A stretch of DNA of 64,000 nt, from NCBI GenBank assembly GCA_963750915.1, contig CAVVSF010000002.1:310001-374000 (forward strand), given 5' to 3'. The notes beneath the pieces are model-generated. The model was not told where the DNA came from. It did not search any database and saw only the letters and a list, made by a program, of their open reading frames with translations. Positions 57,923-64,000 of the stretch are shown in pieces (position 1 is the stretch's first letter; each line of letters starts with the position of its first letter). Position numbers and translations under genes: made by a program. This stretch comes from DATBJJ01 sp963750915 (GTDB taxonomy: Bacteria > Acidobacteriota > Vicinamibacteria > Vicinamibacterales > 2-12-FULL-66-21).

Positions 57923-58503
57923 CACAAAGCCCCTTTGATGACGTCGACAATTACGTTGGCGTGCATGTCCCAGAGGATGAGATCTCGGTTCATGAACCGG
58001 TACTGGAGCTCCTCGGGCAGCGGAGGAAGAACCGCGAGCAGATGTGGCGGCATCGTCGGCAGCGGCGCCCCTTCCGGCCATCGCCCGTTGACCTCGGGCA
58101 CGAGAAGGAAGTCCTGCCAGTCTTCCTCGTTCATGCGGGCGAGGACGTCCTCGATGTCGATGCCCTCGAGACAGTGGGTCAGCGTTCGTCGGAACGACCG
58201 CTCGATGTCCGGTGTGAAGACATCGCCCCGCCGCGCATCCGCGCGTGCAGTCCGAATCCTTCCGGCGAGGGCATCGTCCGCATCCCTGACGCTCGACCAG
58301 TCGCCGGGGACGACCTTCGGCGTCGTTGTCGCTTCAAGCTGTCGATGGAGCGCCGCGTAGCGCTCGACGCGCACCTGGAAGTCTGCGGCCACCTCGACAT
58401 CGCTCCGCGACCGCGGCCTGGTGGGACGGTCCAGGGGCTCGTTCGGCAGTGCCACTTGTGCCAGCAGCATCGCCAGACCAACGCCGAGAATGATGTTGCG
58501 CAT
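57922..58503 (-). CDS. Exported hypothetical protein coupled to USP
   Basis: The product has 193 residues with a signal peptide (IILGVGLAMLLAQVAL). The mature protein is helical and acidic (VRVERYAALHRQLEATTTPK, GDVFTPDIERSFRRTLTHC). It ends in a conserved-looking segment (PPLPEELQYRFMNRDLILWD, MHANVIVDVI). I do not know its family. Its stop overlaps the start of the universal stress protein, and its upstream side has AAGGAGAGG near ATG 58503, which supports that start. Confidence 0.78.
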   Translation of the reverse strand: MRNIILGVGLAMLLAQVALPNEPLDRPTRPRSRSDVEVAADFQVRVERYAALHRQLEATTTPKVVPGDWSSVRDADDALAGRIRTARADARRGDVFTPDIERSFRRTLTHCLEGIDIEDVLARMNEEDWQDFLLVPEVNGRWPEGAPLPTMPPHLLAVLPPLPEELQYRFMNRDLILWDMHANVIVDVIKGAL

Positions 58504-58889
58504 GGCGGCCTCTCCTTGGGTCTACCTGCCCTTCCCGCAATTGACATGCCATGGAATACGTCGACGATTCATCAGTTAAAAGCGCGTCGGCATGCGCGAT
58601 GGTGAATTCGCTGGCTGTTGACGCCGGGGATTTTCCCCCGCGATTGCGAGAATTCTGCCGGCGACCGGACCGCGGAGCTGGCCTTGGAATACGGGCGGGT
58701 GACTCGCCCGCGGTGCGCCATCGTCAGGTTCCTGCCGGCGACAGGCCCAGGGTCGCCGGGCAGGCTCTTGACGCGAACGTTAGCACCTCCGTCGATCACG
58801 GGGCACGCCACTCGTGCGGGGTTGTCCCGCACTCTTCACGAAGTGCACGTCACGAAGCGACCGCCGATCGTCCGCCGGTGTCGCGGTCG
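58504..58889. other. Gene-free stretch
   Basis: About 385 bp between the exported protein start and the end of nhaA have no convincing frame, terminator or repeat. It probably contains the promoter of the USP pair and the nhaA 3' region. Confidence 0.5.
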
Positions 58890-60101
58890 CTACCTGCCGC
58901 GGCGATAGGTAAATCGCCCGACATGAAGCATCCAGGCCGCAGCCAGCGCCAGCAGGCCGCCGGCCAGCGTCAGCAGTGCACCAACCTTGAGCTCGGACAA
59001 CACCGCCCCCGGACCGACCGACACGGTGGCGAAGAAGAGCGCCATGGTGAAGCCGATCGTAGCCAGGAATGCGACGACGACGACCTCGCGCCAGCCGACG
59101 TGGAAGGGCAGGTGCAGGCCCAGCGCCCGGGCGACGACGACGCCGGCAAGCAGGCCCAGTGGCTTGCCGACGAGCACGGCAGCCGGCAGCGCGAGCGTGC
59201 CGTAATCAAGGGCACCGACGAGCACGCCGCCGGTAACGAAGCCGAAGAGCAGCAGCGCCACCTGCGCCGGATGACGGCACCAGCGCTCGAACTCATTCAG
59301 CGTGTCGTGCTCAGTCGCCGGCGCGTCGACCAGGAATCCCGGGTCGCGTGCCGCGCGCGGCATGAAGGGCACGATCGGGACCAGCGCCAGCGCGGGATGG
59401 ACGCCGCCAAGGATCAGCGCCAGCCATGACAGCCCGCCGCCGACGAGGACGTACGGCCAGAAGCTTTGCGTGCCGCGCCGCCGAAGCCCGAACGCGGCCG
59501 CCAGTGCCGCGGCCATGAGCACGACCAGGATGCCGGGCTGCAGCTGTTCCGCCATGGCCGTAGGCGCCAGGGCTGCGAACCCGAGCACGTTCGAAGCCAG
59601 CGCGATCAGCAGAAAGAACGGCACCACAGGATGGCGGCGAAAGATGACCAGCGCCAGGAAGTAGCCGAACGCGAGGTCGACCGCGATCGTCGCCGCCCAC
59701 CCCTGCGCGACCATCGGCTCGCTGAACAATGGCGCCCACGTCCGCAGCAGGACGGCCGGGAGCAGCGCCGCCCCCAGCGCGGCGACGATTGGCAGCGCCG
59801 CGCGCCGCCATGGATGAAGCACGCCGCCGCGAGCCGTCGCTTCCACGATCTCCTTGGTCACAAGTCCGAAGACCAGGACCAGCGCGACGTCGGTGACGAA
59901 GAAGTCGAGCGCGAACGCCGTACGGAAATAGCTCTCCGGTCGGGTGTTGGCCCAGACGAACCCGGCGAGCGCCCCGAACGGCAGCAGCAGCAGATACTCC
60001 GACGCGAAATGCCAGAGCTCGGGGAGTCCGCGCCATCGTCGCGCGGCAATGCGGCTGGCTCCTGCGTCAGCGGGTCTCGACAGCACGTTGGTGTTGCTCA
60101 T
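58890..60101 (-). CDS. nhaA: Na+/H+ antiporter NhaA
   Basis: This 403-residue protein has eleven to twelve membrane segments and is full length for NhaA. Family features are ASEYLLLLPFGALAGFVWAN, FVTDVALVLVFGLVTKEIVE, PIVAALGAALLPAV, TIAVDLAFGYFLALVIF (with the key Asp; NhaA usually has TDIAFA), and TIGFTMALFFA. The usual double Asp of the transport site is TD...VDLAF here. It exchanges cytoplasmic sodium for protons. It follows the metallophosphoesterase gene by 7 bp in an operon. Confidence 0.92.
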   Translation of the reverse strand: MSNTNVLSRPADAGASRIAARRWRGLPELWHFASEYLLLLPFGALAGFVWANTRPESYFRTAFALDFFVTDVALVLVFGLVTKEIVEATARGGVLHPWRRAALPIVAALGAALLPAVLLRTWAPLFSEPMVAQGWAATIAVDLAFGYFLALVIFRRHPVVPFFLLIALASNVLGFAALAPTAMAEQLQPGILVVLMAAALAAAFGLRRRGTQSFWPYVLVGGGLSWLALILGGVHPALALVPIVPFMPRAARDPGFLVDAPATEHDTLNEFERWCRHPAQVALLLFGFVTGGVLVGALDYGTLALPAAVLVGKPLGLLAGVVVARALGLHLPFHVGWREVVVVAFLATIGFTMALFFATVSVGPGAVLSELKVGALLTLAGGLLALAAAWMLHVGRFTYRRGR

Positions 60102-60108
60102 GACGCCC

Positions 60109-60972
60109 TCACATGGTCCCGTCGTGGCGGAGCGGCCGCGGAATCGTCCCGGCGTCGACGGTGGCGCCGGTCCGCGAAATGGTCTGGAAGAACAGCGAGT
60201 CCGCGTCGACCTCCGCGATCACGAACGCCTGCTCCCGGTCGAAGCCGGCCGCGGTCGACTCCGACGGCGCAAGACCGCCCTGGCGCAGCTTGCCGCCGGA
60301 TCCAGTGACGAAGTAGTGCACGCCCTTCTGCGGCTTCAGCCGTTCGTAGACGTGATCGTGTCCGGAGAACACGACGGCGACGCCGTGCTTCAGGAGCAGC
60401 GGCTCGAGCAGGACCCGGACATCGACCGCGGAACCGTGGCGTTTCGCATTGCCGTAGAGGGGGTGATGGAAGTAGGCGATCTTCCAGGGTTCGCGCGACT
60501 CCTGCAGAACCGACTCGAACCACCGCAGCTGCGGCGCGTCCAGGATGTTCGTGTCGAGGACGAAGAACCGGACCTGTTGCCGGACGTAGGTGTAGTACCG
60601 CCGGCCGGCCATATTGAGCGGCGGATAGTTCACTGTCAACGGGTCATCATGGTTGCCGATCGCGGCGTGGAACGTCACGCCGCTTTCGAGCAAAGGACGG
60701 TACGGGACGTCGAACTTCTTCGCGAGTTCCAGCGGCGTCTGCGATCCGTAGAAGTTGTCGCCGACCATGATGACGAAGCCAAAGCTGAACAGCCGGTGCA
60801 CGGCGGCCATCCGGTCCGCCAGTTCGTATTGACCCGAATCGCCGGATCCGCTGTCGCCGAGCACGGCGAACTTGAGTGTATTCGGCCGGTTGGGGAGCGT
60901 CAGCGTCGGCGCCGCGAACGGCTGCAGGCCGAGGGAGAGAAGGATGAGAAGGGTGCCGAGGATCTTGGACAC
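60109..60972 (-). CDS. Exported calcineurin-like metallophosphoesterase
   Basis: The 287-residue product has a signal peptide (KILGTLLILLSLGLQPFA) and the five metallophosphoesterase blocks. These are KFAVLGDSG, MVGDNFYG, AIGNHDDP, AYFHHPLYG and FSGHDHVYERL. The last resembles purple-acid-phosphatase-type enzymes (tartrate-resistant acid phosphatase). It probably hydrolyses phosphate esters in the periplasm. It shares an operon with nhaA. Confidence 0.92.
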   Translation of the reverse strand: MSKILGTLLILLSLGLQPFAAPTLTLPNRPNTLKFAVLGDSGSGDSGQYELADRMAAVHRLFSFGFVIMVGDNFYGSQTPLELAKKFDVPYRPLLESGVTFHAAIGNHDDPLTVNYPPLNMAGRRYYTYVRQQVRFFVLDTNILDAPQLRWFESVLQESREPWKIAYFHHPLYGNAKRHGSAVDVRVLLEPLLLKHGVAVVFSGHDHVYERLKPQKGVHYFVTGSGGKLRQGGLAPSESTAAGFDREQAFVIAEVDADSLFFQTISRTGATVDAGTIPRPLRHDGTM

Positions 60973-61218
60973 GTTCTAGCCCCTCGAGGAAGGACGGAGA
61001 CCGATCGCTGCCGGCCACTCAACCCATGCGTCGCAATGGAGGTGCCATGCGCGCATCCCGTGCGAGGCCAGTGCTGGTGCGAATCCGACCAAGCGACGCG
61101 GGGATTAGTTCGCAGGCGCGCGAGATTGTGCGCGGCGTCCGAGGCCCGGCCATGCCTTCCGAGAGTGATGCATCGGCCGTGAGAGATACCCGGGCTGCTC
61201 CATTCAGGGGAGAACGCT

Positions 61219-61509
61219 GTGAACTGGGCTTCGACGCGCGCCTTTCTCGAGAACCCCACCCTGTCGTTGACGCTGCCGGCGGCGCAGCGGCGGTTTGGCG
61301 CGGACGAAGTCACCTGCGCTGGCGTGCTCGGCGCGTTGGTCGACGCAGGGGTGCTAACCGAGCGTGAAGGCCGTCACCGGCCCTCTTCAGCGACGACGTT
61401 CAAGGCCTCGTGTCCTTGCTCGCGCACCCAGTCTGCTGCGGATGACAACACAGAGGCTGCCGGCACCGATGCGTCGAGTCGAGACCAGCGAATGTCGCCG
61501 GTGTCTTGA
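61219..61509 (+). CDS. Small HTH-like protein, C-terminus uncertain
   Basis: A GTG at 61219 opens NWASTRAFLENPTLSLTLPA followed by AQRRFGADEVTCAGVLGALVD and AGVLTE. This fits small winged-helix-like proteins with a C-rich turn, usually ~65 residues. Beyond residue ~52 the frame overlaps the 3' end of the opposite-strand gene and becomes low complexity. The true C-terminus is therefore doubtful. No function is known. Confidence 0.55.
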   Translation: MNWASTRAFLENPTLSLTLPAAQRRFGADEVTCAGVLGALVDAGVLTEREGRHRPSSATTFKASCPCSRTQSAADDNTEAAGTDASSRDQRMSPVS

Positions 61510-62948
61510 TCGCGCTGCATGCGGACGACGCTGGCGTCCGCATCGGACGCATCGTCGCGGCGCCGGGTCGTCCGGTCGATCAGCAGGGGATCGGGCGCGT
61601 CGAGCCACAGCCCGACGAACGGCATCGAGGCAGCCTCGGCGACCTGTTCAATGACGCGCCGGTCTGCGGCCCGTGCATATACGGCATCGACGATGACGCT
61701 GTGGCCCGCACTGAGGACGAGTGCGGCCTGTTCGGCCAAGGTGGAGTACACGCGTTCGGAGATGTGTGACGAGTATCCTTCCGGACCGAGGCGCTGCAGG
61801 AGAGGCACCCCACACAGGCGCTTCCGCGTCTCGTCACTTCGCAACACGACCGCACCCGGAACGGCGCCGAGCGACGGTGCAAGACCGAGCGCGAGCGTCG
61901 ACTTCCCGGAGCCTGAGAGACCTCCCACGGCAACCAGGCAGGGAGGAGGCGGCTGCAGGAGGTGTTCAGCCATGGCGAGGTATTCGCGGGCGAGTCGCTC
62001 GAGCTCGCCGCGGCGCAGGCTGTCGTGTTGAAGTTGTGCCGCCGTGGCGCTGGTCTTGGCGCGAACCGCCGCCCTGCAGGACAGGAACAGCGGCAGGAGA
62101 GAGACACCGCCGAAGTCTGTCGTCTCGACGAGGTAGCGGTTCAACACGATGCTGGCATGGCGCGGCAGCCTTCGCCGCCACAGATCCATGAGCAGAAACG
62201 CCAGATCGTAGAACACGTCCGTACACGAAATCTCCTCGTTGAACTCGACGCCGTCGAAGAGCGTCGGTCGTCCGTCCAGCAGCACGATGTTGCGCAGATG
62301 GAGATCGCCGTGGCCCTGCCGGACCAGACCGGATTGGCGCCGGCGTTCGAGCAACTCGGCACGTCGATCGAGCGCGCGGCACGAGCCGTCAATCACGCGG
62401 GCCGCGGCCGACGGATCGAGAGACGATCGCCCGAACTCCGCGAAGCCGGCCGCGTTTCCGTCAATGACCCAGGACATCCCCGCCTTGCCGCCGTGATCAG
62501 GGCGGGGGTCGGCGGCCCGGTGAAAGTCGGCGATGGTCGCCGCCAGCGGCGACATGAGCTCGATGCCAAGACCGCCGACAGAGGCGAGTCGATCGAACAA
62601 GGCCTCCTGCGGAAACCGGTTCATCTCCACGAGCCAGTCGACGGGCCTGCCCGTCCCCGCGAGAGCATACGATCCGTCACTCTGGCGGGTGACTGCGACG
62701 ACTCCACGATAGAGTGTCGGCGCCGTCCGCCGGTTGAGGCGGACCTCCGCTTCACACAGCGTCTGTCGGCGCTCGGAGGTTGAGAAGTCGAGATAGTCGA
62801 AGTGCACCGCCCGCTTCAGTTTGTAGGCGCGTGCACCCGCGAGGAAGATGACGGATGCGTGGGTGTCAATTCGCTCGACCGTGGCGCCGGCGTGCGTGGA
62901 TGCCGCAGCCAGGAAGTCGATGACGGGTGTCTGGTCTTCAGTGATCAT
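61374..62948 (-). CDS. Bifunctional APH-like kinase / P-loop ATPase
   Basis: The start at ATG 62948 (ITEDQTPVIDFLAAA) gives 524 residues; longer in-frame starts run through low-complexity sequence. The N-terminal ~330 residues are an aminoglycoside-phosphotransferase-like domain (AYKLKRAVHFDYLDFST lysine, HGDLHLRNIVLLDG, FDGVEFNE). The C-terminal ~180 contain an AAA33/zeta-toxin-like P-loop kinase (AVGGLSGSGKSTLALGLA, VVLRSDETRK). The fused family is widespread and annotated as bifunctional aminoglycoside phosphotransferase/ATP-binding protein. Its substrate is unknown. Confidence 0.9.
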   Translation of the reverse strand: MITEDQTPVIDFLAAASTHAGATVERIDTHASVIFLAGARAYKLKRAVHFDYLDFSTSERRQTLCEAEVRLNRRTAPTLYRGVVAVTRQSDGSYALAGTGRPVDWLVEMNRFPQEALFDRLASVGGLGIELMSPLAATIADFHRAADPRPDHGGKAGMSWVIDGNAAGFAEFGRSSLDPSAAARVIDGSCRALDRRAELLERRRQSGLVRQGHGDLHLRNIVLLDGRPTLFDGVEFNEEISCTDVFYDLAFLLMDLWRRRLPRHASIVLNRYLVETTDFGGVSLLPLFLSCRAAVRAKTSATAAQLQHDSLRRGELERLAREYLAMAEHLLQPPPPCLVAVGGLSGSGKSTLALGLAPSLGAVPGAVVLRSDETRKRLCGVPLLQRLGPEGYSSHISERVYSTLAEQAALVLSAGHSVIVDAVYARAADRRVIEQVAEAASMPFVGLWLDAPDPLLIDRTTRRRDDASDADASVVRMQRDQDTGDIRWSRLDASVPAASVLSSAADWVREQGHEALNVVAEEGR

Positions 62949-63187
62949 GATCGCCAGCATTCTGGAGCAATTGGAGTGCCTGCGCACAAGCCTCGGCAAC
63001 AGGCCTCGTCCGGGAACGACCGGGCCAACCGGCTGGGGACTTTTCCGCTGTGGCCGATGAAGCCGCAAGCGCCCCATACCCCTTGAGACCCAGCGGCGGT
63101 TGGGCTTGCACCGTTCGTTCGCATGCGAAGCTGGCGCGCGTGATGCAGGCCTGAGTGACAATTCGGGCCAGGAACACGAGGATACAA

Positions 63188-63610
63188 ATGCGACTCGACG
63201 ACATCATGAGCACCCATGTCGAATCCATTCGGGCAGGCGAAACGCTCGAACAGGCCGATAGACAGATGCGACTGACGGGGATCCATCACCTCGTTGTCGT
63301 GGACGGGCACAAGGTTGTCGGGTTGCTGGGTGCCGCGGCGCTGCAGACGTGCATCGCCGAGGGCGTCGGCAAGGTCGAGGACGCGATGTTTCGCCACGTG
63401 GCGACGGCCAAACCCGATATGACCGTAACCGAGGCTGCGAGGATGATGCGCGGACGTCCCGAGGGTGCTCTGCCGGTGTTGAGTGGCAAGCGTCTCGCAG
63501 GCATCGTCACGATCTCGGACCTGCTGGATGTTCTTGGCGGGCGTTCCAGGCGGTCGGTTCGGGCGCACCCAACGCCACGGCCGCGGCCTGCACGGGTCCG
63601 ACGTGCTTGA
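63188..63610 (+). CDS. CBS-pair protein
   Basis: This 140-residue protein consists of two CBS repeats (~3-55 MSTHVESIRAGETLEQADRQ; ~65-120 MFRHVATAKPDMTVTEAARM and GRPEGALPVLSGKRLAGIVT) and an Arg/Pro-rich tail. CBS pairs bind adenine nucleotides and regulate partner proteins. The start is ATG 63188 rather than an upstream weak codon because it matches the family. It is convergent with a universal stress protein, a common pairing in stress regulons. Confidence 0.88.
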   Translation: MRLDDIMSTHVESIRAGETLEQADRQMRLTGIHHLVVVDGHKVVGLLGAAALQTCIAEGVGKVEDAMFRHVATAKPDMTVTEAARMMRGRPEGALPVLSGKRLAGIVTISDLLDVLGGRSRRSVRAHPTPRPRPARVRRA

Positions 63611-63695
63611 GTGCAGGAAACGGGTGTTCGATAAGGCTCGCCGACAGCAGTGACAGCCAAGAGCTCATGGTTGTCCGACTGGCACTGCGGCAAGG

Positions 63696-64000
63696 TCAGG
63701 CGGCAGCAACCCTCGCGGCAATGTCGGCTCGAACGGTCAAGACCGGGCATGTCGCCTGCCGGACCACGGGTTCCGCGGTCGAACCAAACAGCATGCGATC
63801 GACCGGATTCCTGCCATGAATTCCGAGCACGATGAGATCGCTGCCGTGGTCGGCCGCCAGGCGCAGGATTTCACGATACGGCTTGCCCGACGTGACGATT
63901 TCCTCGACCTCGAATCTTGCCTGGGCTTCGCCAACTACCTTCCGCAGCCGCTCGCGCGCGGCTATCTCGGCCGCCAACCGATACCCCGTGAGATCGACTG
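63696..64000 (-). CDS. Universal stress protein, 5' end outside window
   Basis: The minus-strand frame runs off the right edge of the window. The visible C-terminal ~100 residues contain EEIVTSGKPYREILRLAADH, SDLIVLGIHGRN and the nucleotide motif GRNPVDRMLFGSTAEPVVRQ, ending CPVLTVRADIAARVAAA. This is the C-terminal half of a UspA domain with an intact G-2x-G-9x-G(S/T) motif. Length and number of domains cannot be judged. Confidence 0.9.
   Translation of the reverse strand, partial: VDLTGYRLAAEIAARERLRKVVGEAQARFEVEEIVTSGKPYREILRLAADHGSDLIVLGIHGRNPVDRMLFGSTAEPVVRQATCPVLTVRADIAARVAAA

Overview
The window looks like chromosome of a GC-rich, Gram-negative, predatory- or soil-type bacterium, most likely an acidobacterium of the Vicinamibacteria kind. 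This is inference from gene content: a VWFA-related protein of the type typical of Acidobacteria, several Pkn-type Ser/Thr kinases (one fused to TolB-like PD40 repeats), a winged-helix/TPR regulator, exported TPR-CHAT proteins, and many secreted proteins. No rRNA, tRNA, CRISPR array or complete insertion sequence was seen.

Region 1 (1-19.5 kb) is accessory and partly decayed. It holds a methanethiol oxidase/selenium-binding protein operon with a divergent winged-helix/hydrolase fusion, two esterases, a VWA protein, a VOC protein, and a block of secreted proteins (13.9-18.5 kb) including a metzincin protease. Between them lie remnants of PIN toxins, a second carboxylesterase, a SpoIIE phosphatase, a DUF346 lectin and an EF-hand-like protein. 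Three same-orientation copies of the 3' end of dinB (204, 12015 and 19501) divide this region. The first is joined to a 218-bp exact copy of part of the kinase gene at 21.5 kb.

Region 2 (19.5-26 kb) carries dinB and a membrane Ser/Thr kinase on the minus strand. Divergent from them is an isoquinoline-1-oxidoreductase-type molybdenum hydroxylase (small and large subunits) ending in a clear terminator, followed by a laminin-B-like secreted protein.

Region 3 (26.4-35.8 kb) is the most interesting part. It is a co-directional cluster of a Ser/Thr kinase with an extracytoplasmic DUF4384-like domain, an exported DUF4384 protein, a small acidic beta-rich protein, and two large exported TPR-CHAT putative cysteine peptidases.

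Region 4 (36-52.6 kb) holds YciH/SUI1, an ECF42-like sigma factor with its YCII partner, a winged-helix/TPR regulator divergent from a vanadium-type haloperoxidase, an MBL hydrolase, a TVP38-PLD-EEP phospholipid operon, a zinc alcohol dehydrogenase, stress-type small proteins, a kinase-PD40 protein and a GIY-YIG nuclease. Region 5 (52.6-64 kb) has a large membrane protein, small membrane and zinc-ribbon proteins, two universal stress proteins, NhaA with a metallophosphoesterase, an APH/ATPase fusion and a CBS protein.

Nine otherwise intact genes are each broken by one to four single-base shifts. Almost all are single inserted bases, and correcting them gives whole-codon gene lengths. Uncorrected long-read sequencing errors are the likeliest cause, so these genes are annotated as full length with the shift position given.
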